A stretch of 64,000 nt of DNA from Nostoc sp. B(2019) (GTDB lineage: Bacteria; Cyanobacteriota; Cyanobacteriia; Cyanobacteriales; Nostocaceae): positions 124,001 through 188,000 of the forward strand of contig NZ_WVID01000009.1 in NCBI RefSeq assembly GCF_010091925.1, written 5' to 3'. This document shows positions 36,507 to 44,709 of the stretch, piece by piece (position 1 is the stretch's first letter; each line of letters begins with the position of its first letter). A program made the translations under genes and the position numbers. Below the pieces are notes generated by a model, which worked only from the letters and a program-made list of their open reading frames with translations, made no database searches and was not told the DNA's origin.

Positions 36507-37451
36507 ATGGATGCAGATAATTGGACATTTAAACTACAAAGGGCACTGCCCATAAGTTCCCGCGCACTGCTGTTAGTAAACCGTCACGCCCGCCAAGGAC
36601 AAAAGAGTCTGTCAGAGGCGATCAATTATCTTAAGACACTCGGCTTTAGTGTAATTGAGGAGCCTATAGAAGACCCAAAACATCTTTCTGAAGTTATACT
36701 TCGCTATCAGCAGCAAGTTGACTTGGTAATTATTGGTGGTGGAGATGGTACTCTTAATGCCGCAGTAGATGCTTTAGTTGATACCCAATTACCCTTGGGA
36801 ATCTTGCCTTTAGGAACTGCAAACGACCTAGCGAGGACTTTGGGAATCCCCAACTCTTTATCCGAAGCTTGCAAAATTATTGCCTATGGAGATTTGCGAC
36901 GCATCGATTTAGGATGGGTAAATGGCAAACACTTTTTCAACGTTGCTAGTTTGGGGTTGAGTGTGAAAATTACCCAGCGACTTACCAAAGAAGTCAAACG
37001 CCGTTGGGGAATATTCGCTTACGCCGCCATTGCATTGCAAGTAATTTGGGAAGCACGACCTTTTAGTGCAGAGATTGTGCTCAATGGTAAATCGCTTCGT
37101 GTCAAAACTGTACAAATTGCCGTGGGTAATGGTCGTTATTACGGTGGTGGTATGACAGTGGTTCATGATGCCACAATAGACGACCAAAGGCTAGATCTTT
37201 ATAGTTTAGAAATTGAGCATTGGTGGCAGATTGTACTATTATTACCCGCAATGCGACAAGGGCGACATATACATTGGCGAGGTGTTCGCGCCCTTCAGGG
37301 CCAGGAAATAGAGGTTTATACACGTAAACCTCGTCCTATAAATACCGATGGTGAAATTACTACCTACACTCCTGCTCATTTCCGGGTTATACCTAAAGCG
37401 GTAGCTGTTCTAGTACCCCCAGAAGAAACCAATATAGTTAATGGTCAATAG
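36507..37451 (+). CDS. YegS/DagK-type lipid kinase
   Basis: A 314-residue protein of the diacylglycerol-kinase catalytic family. The ATP-binding GGGDGTLN is at about residues 76-83 (VDLVIIGGGDGTLNAAVDAL), with the preceding LLVNRHARQG start and the following PLGILPLGTANDLARTLGIP (about 98-117). A later GNGRYYGGGMTV (about 209-220) belongs to the second domain. Such enzymes phosphorylate diacylglycerol or related lipids at the membrane. It lies 44 bases right of the broken DUF2459 gene on the opposite strand. An ExoD-like gene follows on the same strand 155 bases on, but co-transcription is uncertain. Confidence 0.87.
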   Translation: MDADNWTFKLQRALPISSRALLLVNRHARQGQKSLSEAINYLKTLGFSVIEEPIEDPKHLSEVILRYQQQVDLVIIGGGDGTLNAAVDALVDTQLPLGILPLGTANDLARTLGIPNSLSEACKIIAYGDLRRIDLGWVNGKHFFNVASLGLSVKITQRLTKEVKRRWGIFAYAAIALQVIWEARPFSAEIVLNGKSLRVKTVQIAVGNGRYYGGGMTVVHDATIDDQRLDLYSLEIEHWWQIVLLLPAMRQGRHIHWRGVRALQGQEIEVYTRKPRPINTDGEITTYTPAHFRVIPKAVAVLVPPEETNIVNGQ

Positions 37452-37606
37452 TCAAGGGTCAAGAGATTATTTTCTTTCTTCACTCCTCTACTCCCTACTC
37501 TAAAAATTTGGTATTTTAAGGATTAGCTCTGCTTGTATTCATATTTACCTTAGTTTAACTAAGTGAAGTTGGTTATTGTGTCGCAACTCGCATCAACTCA
37601 CGCCAA

Positions 37607-38212
37607 ATGCATCTGAGATTTTCTCAAGACATTAAGTCCCTGCTGCAACGCTTATCGGAACAATCGCTAACTCTAGGCGATATTTTGGCAGAAACTTCCG
37701 AACGGGGATTTAGCCTGGTAATTGCATTATTAGTTTTGCCCTTTTTGTTTCCTATGCCACCTGGCTTAACTGGGCCTTTTGGTACTGCTTGCTTGCTGTT
37801 ATCAGTGCAGATGGTTTTGGGGAGGCGATCGCCTTGGCTACCTAAAAGAATCGCTAATTACAAATTTCCTCGTTCTTTTGCCCAGTTACTTTTACAAAAC
37901 CTGGGACGTCTTACCAAAGTGTCACAAAAAATCGCCCGTCCCCGGTTAGCGAAAATAGCCCATCATCCTTTAACTTGGCGAATTAATGGGCTTTGTATCT
38001 CTTGGTTAACACTATTGCTAATCTCACCAATTCCCTTTACAAATCCCATCCCCACTGTAGGTATTTTACTTTTAGCAGTTGCCACTATTGAATCTGACGG
38101 TTTATTAATTTGCATCAGTTACGTAATCACTGCCTTGATTACCTTACTATTTGCATTTATTGGTTATGCACTTTGGTTAGCTCCCAGTTGGCTACCATCT
38201 ATATTTAAATAA
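37607..38212 (+). CDS. ExoD-family exopolysaccharide synthesis protein
   Basis: A 201-residue membrane protein of the ExoD family. It starts with SQDIKSLLQRLSEQSLTLGD and the family motif ETSERGFSLVIALLVLPFLFPMPPG (about residues 30-54), then further membrane segments at about 58-70, 125-160 and 168-190. RRSPWLPKRI between them is conserved. ExoD is required for exopolysaccharide production and alkaline tolerance in Rhizobium; its biochemical role is unknown. The gene is directly followed (3 bases) by the first unit of the tandem repeat at 38216, whose hairpin may end its transcript. Confidence 0.85.
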   Translation: MHLRFSQDIKSLLQRLSEQSLTLGDILAETSERGFSLVIALLVLPFLFPMPPGLTGPFGTACLLLSVQMVLGRRSPWLPKRIANYKFPRSFAQLLLQNLGRLTKVSQKIARPRLAKIAHHPLTWRINGLCISWLTLLLISPIPFTNPIPTVGILLLAVATIESDGLLICISYVITALITLLFAFIGYALWLAPSWLPSIFK

Positions 38213-38215
38213 TAA

Positions 38216-38624
38216 AAGCCCCCAGCCAAAGGCTGAGAGCAATAATTTTTAAGGGTGCATCTACCATTTATTTATCCATCTAAGTTATTGTTGTATCCGG
38301 GAAAATCTCGCCTATTGCAAAATGATTTTTTATCTACAAAATTATAAATTATTAGTTATGAGAAGTTGATCTAAAAAAAGCCCCCAGCCAAAGGCTGAGA
38401 GCAATAATTTTTAAGGGTGCATCTACTATTTATCTATCCATCTAAGTTTTTGCTGCATCAGGATAAATTGGATTTTTGAAAAAAGTTTTTTATCATTACA
38501 AAATTCTTAACACTCAGCAATGAATAATTGGCAAAAAAAAGCCTTCAACTAAAAGCTGAGGGCTGTGATTTAATTAAGGTGCATCTACTATCTATATATC
38601 CGCTTTGGTTATCGCTGCATCAGG
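38216..38624 (-). ncRNA. Three tandem copies of an 85-bp element ending in a terminator-like hairpin (candidate small-RNA array)
   Basis: Units at 38216-38300, 38378-38462 and 38539-38624 share a hairpin box, AGGGTGCATCTAC or a close form, and a CTGCATCAGG-type end. Units 1 and 2 are almost identical; unit 3 has diverged, with compensating changes in its hairpin. Period is about 160 bases with unrelated AT-rich spacers. Read on the minus strand each unit ends GCTCTCAGCC-TTT-GGCTGGGGGC followed by TTTT, a good intrinsic terminator. That suggests three short minus-strand RNAs of about 85 nt. No promoter could be fixed. NsiR1 upstream of hetF is a known tandem small RNA in Nostoc, but hetF is not here. 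Confidence 0.5.
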
Positions 38625-38874
38625 AAGAATTACAAAAAGCGATGTCTGGCGACAAGCCGCTCCGCGTCTACGCTTTTGTGGATAGAAAGACGAGGTTATT
38701 TGTTACTGGAAGAGTAGCGATCGCTCTGATTTTAGTGTTATTTGGATATAGTAAAACACTCAGTAAACTCTCTGTCAGGTTAACTGAAAGTTAACTCGTG
38801 TGATATATAATGCTTGAAAGTAGTAAGCTTAAACGCAATAATTTCAGATATAGAAATTAGCCATATTTGAAATC

Positions 38875-40557
38875 ATGCCTTATACAGTACTTCTGCACGT
38901 GCTTTCAGATTTCATGAATTCTAATTATGTAGTCAGTGATTTATCTGTTAGTTATTACTACGAAGGATATTGTCCTCAAAGTGGTGAAATTCTAAGACTA
39001 CCCCGTACTCCAATTGTCGAGGCGATCGCCTACGGTTTAATGCAACACCTCGCCAAAAATGACCTTCATAATCGTGAGGGTAAGATGTATGGAGTATTAC
39101 TAGTTGAACTACCTACTGGCGAACAACGCGTACTAAAAGCTTTCTCTGGTCTTCTGAATGGTTATGGTATTTTTGATGGCTGGGTTCCACCAATTCCCGG
39201 ACGCAGCCAAGTTGCTTTAGAAGAAGCCCGTACATTAGCCCAATTAGATGCTATTAAACAAGAACTCATTACCCTGAAGCAGTTGACCGAACGGCAGCAG
39301 TACGAAATGCTCTTGCGCGACTTTGAGCTACAGTTGCAACAAATGAGCGATCGCCATCGACATTGCAAACATCAACGACAGGAAAAACGTCAGCTACTAT
39401 ACGAAACTGTCACTGGGGAAGCACTGACTATTGCCTTAGAACAACTCGACGCAGAAAGCTGTTTGCATGGAATTGAGCGACGGCAACTCAAACGCCAGCA
39501 AAATGAAGTCTTACAGCCGCTCAAGCAGCTGATTACAGCGACCGATGAACGGATGCGTGAACTCAAACAACAGCGTAAAGCACTATCCCAGCAATTGCAG
39601 GCTCAGATGCACGCAGCCTACAGCCTGACTAATTTTTCCGGGCAATCTCTATCATTACAGCAATTGACCCCATTCGGTATGCCTACTGGGACGGGAGACT
39701 GTTGTGCTCCAAAACTACTGCACTATGCGGCAACACATAGTCTAAAACCATTGGCAATGGCAGAGTTTTGGTGGGGAGCATCCTCAGTGAATCAAGACAA
39801 AGTTCAAGGAGAATTCTATGGAGCTTGTGCGGAGCGCTGTCAGCCATTGATGGGGTTTTTGCTCTCAGGATTAAAATCTAACTTACCTCATCGGGAAGGG
39901 GAAGTTTTAAGCCCCTCCCATGCTAGGGGAGTCATACCCATTTATGAAGACGAATGGCTGATTGCTGTAAACAAACCCCCAGGACTACTTTCAGTACCCG
40001 GTCGTTATAGCGATCGCCAAGATAGTGTCGTGAGTCGCTTGCGTAATCTGTTACCTGATGGCATGGTGCTGGCGGCTGTGCATCGCCTGGATCAGGAAAC
40101 TTCTGGTATACTCTTGCTGGCTCGCGATCGCCAAACCCATCGCCAACTAAGTCGGCAATTTCAACAACGACAAATTTACAAGGTTTATGAAGCTGTAGTT
40201 TCCGGCTCCGTAACAACTGCTCAAGGTGTGATTGAATTACCCTTGTGGGGAGATCCTCAAAATCGCCCTTATCAGCAAGTTGATTGGCAGCGCGGTAAAC
40301 CTAGCTTGACTCACTTTCGGGTGATAGGGAAGGAAGGAGACTACACTCGTGTAGAGTTTATACCATTTACAGGACGCACTCATCAGTTGAGGGTTCACGC
40401 TGCCAATTCCCAAGGACTTGGGGTAACAATTTTAGGCGATCGCCTCTATGGGTGTGATGCGGTTGCCGGTCGGTTACATCTTCATGCCAGAGAACTTCGC
40501 TTTGAGCATCCACAATTGGGACAAACATTACATCTCAGAACAAAGACGCCGTTTTAA
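38875..40557 (+). CDS. RluA-family pseudouridine synthase with long N-terminal extension
   Basis: A 560-residue protein. Residues about 360-555 form an RluA-type synthase: DEWLIAVNKPPGLLSVPG, LAAVHRLDQETSGILLLARD with the catalytic Asp in HRLD, IYKVYEAVVSG and FTGRTHQLRVHAA. Residues about 1-340 are an extension with a coiled coil rich in Gln/Arg (about 120-245, KQQRKALSQQLQAQMHAAY), typical of a cyanobacterial subgroup. The substrate RNA (23S rRNA or tRNA) cannot be told. The linker before the catalytic domain (LPHREGEVLSPSHARG, near 39885-39930) is coded by what looks like an in-frame intergenic-type repeat. A start 13 codons later is also possible. Confidence 0.85.
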   Translation: MPYTVLLHVLSDFMNSNYVVSDLSVSYYYEGYCPQSGEILRLPRTPIVEAIAYGLMQHLAKNDLHNREGKMYGVLLVELPTGEQRVLKAFSGLLNGYGIFDGWVPPIPGRSQVALEEARTLAQLDAIKQELITLKQLTERQQYEMLLRDFELQLQQMSDRHRHCKHQRQEKRQLLYETVTGEALTIALEQLDAESCLHGIERRQLKRQQNEVLQPLKQLITATDERMRELKQQRKALSQQLQAQMHAAYSLTNFSGQSLSLQQLTPFGMPTGTGDCCAPKLLHYAATHSLKPLAMAEFWWGASSVNQDKVQGEFYGACAERCQPLMGFLLSGLKSNLPHREGEVLSPSHARGVIPIYEDEWLIAVNKPPGLLSVPGRYSDRQDSVVSRLRNLLPDGMVLAAVHRLDQETSGILLLARDRQTHRQLSRQFQQRQIYKVYEAVVSGSVTTAQGVIELPLWGDPQNRPYQQVDWQRGKPSLTHFRVIGKEGDYTRVEFIPFTGRTHQLRVHAANSQGLGVTILGDRLYGCDAVAGRLHLHARELRFEHPQLGQTLHLRTKTPF

Positions 40558-40707
40558 TAGCTTTTTCCTTTCCAAAAATAGTAAATAGTTACCAAGGTTT
40601 TAGTCCAATACAGTTCAGTTAAGGCGATCATTTTTTGCCAAAGTCATTTTTTTTAACGTAGACGTGTAGCGGCTTGCCGCAGGCTACCGTAGAGGCGCAG
40701 ATGACAC

Positions 40708-40770
40708 AGAAAGAAAGAAAGAAAGAAGAAAGAAAGAAAGAAGAAAGAAAGAAAGAAAGAAGAAAGAAAA
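40708..40770. repeat. GAAA/GAA microsatellite
   Basis: A pure-purine run of GAAA units interrupted about every third or fourth copy by GAA, roughly 63 bases long, just after a GC-rich dispersed repeat (40658-40698). It ends 26 bases before the stop of the GGDEF-EAL gene. Copy number is likely to vary. Confidence 0.85.
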
Positions 40771-40796
40771 TTGCTGAACTATATTAGGTTTTAGTC

Positions 40797-42536
40797 CTAA
40801 ACTGCGTAGACGTACAGCTGCTTGTCGTTGGATATCTCTTCTATTTTTTGAGAACTAGTTTTTAGCATTTTGGTGATTATCTCAGGCGGTACAGGGCGAC
40901 CAAAATAGAACCCTTGACCTTCGTCACATCCCTGCATTTGTAAGTAGTCAAGCTGTTCTTGGGTTTCCACGCCCTCTGCTGTAATATTTAACCGGAGGCT
41001 CTTTGCTAGAGCAATGATGGCATTGGTTACGGCTGCACTATCAGGATTTGATGTCACATCCTGCACAAATGACTGATCAATCTTGAGCATATTTATGGGA
41101 AAGCGTTTTAAGTAATTTAGAGAAGAATAGCCAGTACCGAAGTCATCTAGTGCCAACGATATGCCCAGTTCTCGTAACTGTTTTAAGGTTTTAACGGATC
41201 GCTCAATATCAGTCATCAAGAAGCTTTCAGTTACTTCTAGTTCTAGATAACAAGCTTCTAGTTTTGTCTCCTCAAGGATTTGGCTAACGACTTCCACCAG
41301 ATTTGGTTGTTCAAATTGTCGAGCTGACAGGTTCACCGATATGCGAATTGGCAGAAGTCCAGCAAGATGCCAGGCGCGGTTTTGAGCACAGGCAGTTCGT
41401 AATATCCATTCACCAATTGGTACGATCAAGCCGTTGGTTTCTGCAATTGGAATAAATTTTGCTGGAGAAATCAAACCTTGGGTAGGATGTTGCCAGCGAA
41501 TTAGTGCTTCAACTGCTGTAATTTGTCTGCTTTGCAAATCAATCAAAGGTTGATAATAAACTAGCATTTCGCTGCGCTCAAGCGCTCCAGATAATTCATT
41601 TTCTAAAGCTAGTCGTTCTTGCAACTGAGCATTAATCTTCGGACAATAAAACTGATATTGGCTACGCCCTTGCTGTTTTGCCTGGTACAACGCTATATGA
41701 GCTTGTTGTAAGAGTTGATCTACACCATGAGGCTGATCTAGGTAATTAATTGTGATCCCAATGCTGACTGTAATCCGAATCGAGTTGCCTTCTATAGAGA
41801 AGGGTTTTGCTAGCGTACTCAATAACAACTGAGATAGCTTGGTCATACTCTCAAAAGAAGGAATATCTGTTTGGGCGATCGCAAATTCATCTCGACTCAA
41901 ATGAGTAAGAATATCTGTTGGCCCCATACAGCCAATCAAACGCTGAGCAACTGCTCTTAATAGTAAATTTGATGTCTCATGCTCCAATACATGGTTCATG
42001 TCAGTAAAATCATCAATACCTAACAACAGAACAGTTACAAACCGCTGGCTGTTCTGAGGTTGGGATAGGTTTTGATAAAGGCGATCGCGAAACAAATCCC
42101 GATTGGGTAATCCAGTCAGGTTATCGTAGTTGGTGATGTAATGGATTAACTCATCTAATTTGTGGAGAGTTTGTGAGGTATCCGCCATCAGCGTCCCCGC
42201 TTCATCAACAAATTGTGTGGGCAGTTCAGGTAATGTTTTGGTCTTTAGATAGTCTTGTAATGCAGCAGATGTCAAAATGACCGGAGCGAGGAGATGGCGT
42301 AATGCATAGAGGGTGACTGCCGTACCTGCTAATGTAGCCAAAAGGGCAATCACTAAAACTCGCGCCGCCATCTCAAAAGAATAAGAGTTTGATGTGACGA
42401 AACTAAAAAGTAAGGTCAGAAGTGGTACGTGAGTACCTAAAAATGCCACTAACATGATTTTGGCGATATAACTTTTTTTGAGAAATCTGAAATGAGCAAG
42501 GGATGAATATAGATCAAGTTTGTGATTGAAGTTCAT
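40797..42536 (-). CDS. Membrane GGDEF-EAL protein, probable c-di-GMP phosphodiesterase
   Basis: A 579-residue protein with two N-terminal membrane helices (about 25-50 and 55-80). The GGDEF domain (about 125-295) carries LSRDEF in place of the GGDEF motif, so diguanylate cyclase activity is doubtful. The EAL domain (about 310-560) looks intact: VEALIRWQHP, NLSARQFEQP, LELEVTESFL, LALDDFGTGYSSLNYLKRFP, KIDQSFVQD and ITAEGVETQEQL. It probably hydrolyses c-di-GMP at the membrane, with the degenerate GGDEF as a GTP-binding regulatory module. It stands alone. Upstream there are 300 bases with no gene. Confidence 0.88.
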   Translation of the reverse strand: MNFNHKLDLYSSLAHFRFLKKSYIAKIMLVAFLGTHVPLLTLLFSFVTSNSYSFEMAARVLVIALLATLAGTAVTLYALRHLLAPVILTSAALQDYLKTKTLPELPTQFVDEAGTLMADTSQTLHKLDELIHYITNYDNLTGLPNRDLFRDRLYQNLSQPQNSQRFVTVLLLGIDDFTDMNHVLEHETSNLLLRAVAQRLIGCMGPTDILTHLSRDEFAIAQTDIPSFESMTKLSQLLLSTLAKPFSIEGNSIRITVSIGITINYLDQPHGVDQLLQQAHIALYQAKQQGRSQYQFYCPKINAQLQERLALENELSGALERSEMLVYYQPLIDLQSRQITAVEALIRWQHPTQGLISPAKFIPIAETNGLIVPIGEWILRTACAQNRAWHLAGLLPIRISVNLSARQFEQPNLVEVVSQILEETKLEACYLELEVTESFLMTDIERSVKTLKQLRELGISLALDDFGTGYSSLNYLKRFPINMLKIDQSFVQDVTSNPDSAAVTNAIIALAKSLRLNITAEGVETQEQLDYLQMQGCDEGQGFYFGRPVPPEIITKMLKTSSQKIEEISNDKQLYVYAV

Positions 42537-42840
42537 AGATTTTGCTCGAAAAATGAGTTATTAAACATCCTTTTGCCAAGTTGTCAAGATGTTTTCGATT
42601 CACGTTCTAGTGGAACAAATACCACTAAAAATAAATCGATATAGGGTTATATATTATGCTTCCCAATCTGCCTGTCTATTTCATATCTAATCCGATATAG
42701 TTTCGATAAAGCTTGCCCCACAGCCAGTTTAGCTATCAAAGTTGTCTTTTGTACGATCACTTTTAGATACAAGATTTGTGTATAAATAAAATTTTATTCT
42801 CAATAAATTTAAGCAGGTACGGAAACACTTCAATGAGGAT
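42537..42840. other. Intergenic region with no gene seen
   Basis: AT-rich divergent promoter region between the GGDEF-EAL gene and the ureohydrolase. A small hairpin (TAGTGG/CCACTA) lies near 42608-42626. No riboswitch could be recognised. Confidence 0.35.
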
Positions 42841-42963
42841 ATGGAGCCAAATGAAGAAATTTTGATTTTTGATTACAATGGAACAGCGCAATTTGCCAAA
42901 GAACATAACCTGTGCTATTGCAATCTAGGTGTTCATCGGTCAGCGTGCTGTCTACCCACGTAA
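42841..42963 (+). CDS. Possible small peptide gene upstream of the ureohydrolase
   Basis: A 40-codon frame begins MEPNEEILIFDYNGTAQFAK and ends in a Cys-rich tail (LCYCNLGVHRSACCLPT), with GAGGAT directly before its ATG. It ends 16 bases before the start of the ureohydrolase gene, so it could be a leader peptide or coupled small protein. The frame is open for 50 bases further upstream. Composition looks coding, but I recognise no family. Confidence 0.3.
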   Translation: MEPNEEILIFDYNGTAQFAKEHNLCYCNLGVHRSACCLPT

Positions 42964-42979
42964 ATTCAGAAAATACTCT

Positions 42980-44020
42980 ATGAGTAATCAACTTCAGGAT
43001 TACAATCCCAGCGGCGTAGGTGAAATCAATGGCAACCTTTTGGGTTTACCGTTCGATTACGAGTCTGCAAATCTGATTGTCTTTGGTGTTCCGTGGGAAG
43101 TTACCGTTTCCTATGGTGCTGGCACTGCAAATGGGCCACAGCAGATTTTGGACGCTTCGACTCAACTGGATTTGTTTGATTTCGATCACCCTGATGGCTG
43201 GAAACAGGGAATTTTTATGGCGGAAATTTCCCAAGATATTTTAGAGAAAAACAAATACTATCGCGCCGAAGCTGCAAAAATTATCGAACGATTAGCACAA
43301 GGTAAACAATTAGCAGATTCACCAGATTTAACACCTGTTTTGACAGAAATTAATAACGCTGGTCAACAAGTAAATCAATGGCTGTTTGCACAGTGCAAAG
43401 AAGCAATTAATAATGGGAAACGAGTAGCAGTAATTGGGGGTGATCACAGTTCACCTTTAGGTTATTACCAAGCATTAGCAGCTAAATATTCCAACTTTGG
43501 GATTTTGCACATTGACGCACACGCAGATTTACGCGATGCCTACGAGGGATTTGAGTTTTCCCATGCGTCTATTATGTTTAATGCGATGAAGCTACCGCAA
43601 ATTTCTAAGTTAATACAGGTAGGCTTGCGCGATATTTGTCATGATGAAGTGCAAATAATTGATCAATCTGGCGATCGCATTGTTGCTTATTACGACCCAG
43701 CCATTAAACAAAAGCTTTACTCTGGAACAACTTGGATTGATTTGTGCCGCGAAATTATCAGTCATTTACCGGAATACGTTCACATTAGCTTTGATGTAGA
43801 TGGTCTTGATCCAAAACTCTGTCCAAATACAGGTACTCCTGTTCCTGGTGGGTTGGAATTAGAGCAAACATTTTGTCTGTTCCGGGAATTAGTAAATAGC
43901 GATCGCAAAATCATTGGTTTTGATATCTGCGAAGTTGGCGATGCTGAATGGGATGGTAATGTAGGTGCGCGGATAGTTTATAAGCTAGCGAATTTGATGG
44001 ATTTATCTCAGCAGCAATAA
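42980..44020 (+). CDS. Ureohydrolase (agmatinase / guanidine hydrolase family)
   Basis: A 346-residue arginase-fold enzyme with binuclear metal ligands: His156 in IGGDHSSPLG, Asp179, His181 and Asp183 in LHIDAHADLR, and the Asp pair in SFDVDGLDP near residue 270. Family members include agmatinase (agmatine to putrescine and urea; Alr2310 in Anabaena 7120) and the nickel-dependent guanidine hydrolase of Synechocystis (Sll1077). The sequence alone does not let me choose. ATG 42980 (MSNQLQDYNPSG) is preferred over the GTG at 42929 because it starts the conserved part. Neither a guanidine riboswitch nor an arginine-related gene was seen nearby. Confidence 0.83.
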   Translation: MSNQLQDYNPSGVGEINGNLLGLPFDYESANLIVFGVPWEVTVSYGAGTANGPQQILDASTQLDLFDFDHPDGWKQGIFMAEISQDILEKNKYYRAEAAKIIERLAQGKQLADSPDLTPVLTEINNAGQQVNQWLFAQCKEAINNGKRVAVIGGDHSSPLGYYQALAAKYSNFGILHIDAHADLRDAYEGFEFSHASIMFNAMKLPQISKLIQVGLRDICHDEVQIIDQSGDRIVAYYDPAIKQKLYSGTTWIDLCREIISHLPEYVHISFDVDGLDPKLCPNTGTPVPGGLELEQTFCLFRELVNSDRKIIGFDICEVGDAEWDGNVGARIVYKLANLMDLSQQQ

Positions 44021-44127
44021 TTATGAATTTAAGAGCATGATGACAAAACTTACACTCTAGCAACAATTATCTATCACTAAAGTTTTAGCGGTTAGTATTA
44101 ATAGGAAATTTGGTGAAGATGCAATTT

Positions 44128-44325
44128 ATGAACACGAAACAGAGAATCGTTGAGGAAATAGAGAATATGTCAGATGAAGTTCTTTCTGAAGTGTTGAACT
44201 TTTTATTATTTCTAAAAGCCAAGGAAGACAAAGAGGATCTAGAAGATGCAAAAGCAGCGTTAGAAGAAGCCGCAGTGATAGGTACAATATCCTTAAATCA
44301 ACTCAAAAGAGAACTGGGTTTGTGA
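44128..44325 (+). CDS. Antitoxin, DUF2281-like
   Basis: A 65-residue acidic protein beginning MNTKQRIVEEIENMSDEVLS, followed by EVLNFLLFLKAK and a Glu/Asp-rich stretch, as in DUF2281-type antitoxins. ATG 44128 is chosen because GGTGAAG lies about 9 bases upstream; earlier in-frame starts (44110 TTG, 44119 ATG) are weaker. It overlaps the toxin gene by four bases (GTGA), the usual coupling in type II toxin-antitoxin pairs. It should neutralise the toxin and repress the operon, though no DNA-binding domain is obvious. Confidence 0.75.
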   Translation: MNTKQRIVEEIENMSDEVLSEVLNFLLFLKAKEDKEDLEDAKAALEEAAVIGTISLNQLKRELGL

Positions 44326-44582
44326 GTTACCAAGTAGAACTCGCTCCAGCTGCGGTAAAGCAAATTAAAAAATTACCTAGTGATATTCAACAACGAGTAG
44401 TGACAAAGCTAGAGGAATTGGCAGCTAACCCACGTCCAGATGGAGTAGTAAAGCTGGAGGGATCAGATAATTTCTACAGAGTGCGGTTAAATAATTATCG
44501 TATTGTGTATCAGATTCAAGATGATTTATTGTTGGTAACTGTGGTTAAAGTGAAACATCGCAGAGATGTTTATCGGTCTTAG
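44322..44582 (+). CDS. RelE/ParE-family toxin
   Basis: An 86-residue protein of the RelE/ParE superfamily: YQVELAPAAVKQIKKLPSDI (residues 3-22), LAANPRPDGVVKLEGSDNFY, RVRLNNYRIVYQIQDDLLLV and the terminal VKHRRDVYRS. The Arg, Tyr and Lys/His residues in the final segments are those used by RelE-type ribosome-dependent mRNA cleavage. The start codon is GTG at 44322, overlapping the antitoxin stop. Such a pair can stabilise the chromosome region or halt growth under stress; the exact target is unknown. Confidence 0.85.
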   Translation: MSYQVELAPAAVKQIKKLPSDIQQRVVTKLEELAANPRPDGVVKLEGSDNFYRVRLNNYRIVYQIQDDLLLVTVVKVKHRRDVYRS

Positions 44583-44709
44583 CTAGATAAAATTTAGTTG
44601 AAGTTTTGAACTAGGCTAGTAATGGCGATCGCAAATAACCTCTGCAAAACAAGTACACAAGTAGCGGTAAAATTATCATCCATCCGTCATCTGCTACCCC
44701 TTGACACCC

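Noticed and set aside
38216-38624. The tandem element being NsiR1
   Set aside because: NsiR1 arrays lie upstream of hetF, which is absent here, and I cannot match the sequence from memory.
38528-38794. 88-residue open frame after the tandem element
   Set aside because: It crosses the third tandem unit and a dispersed GC-rich repeat and resembles no protein.
42537-42979. Possible guanidine riboswitch before the ureohydrolase
   Set aside because: No paired ACGR-loop hairpins or guanidine-I core could be recognised by eye.
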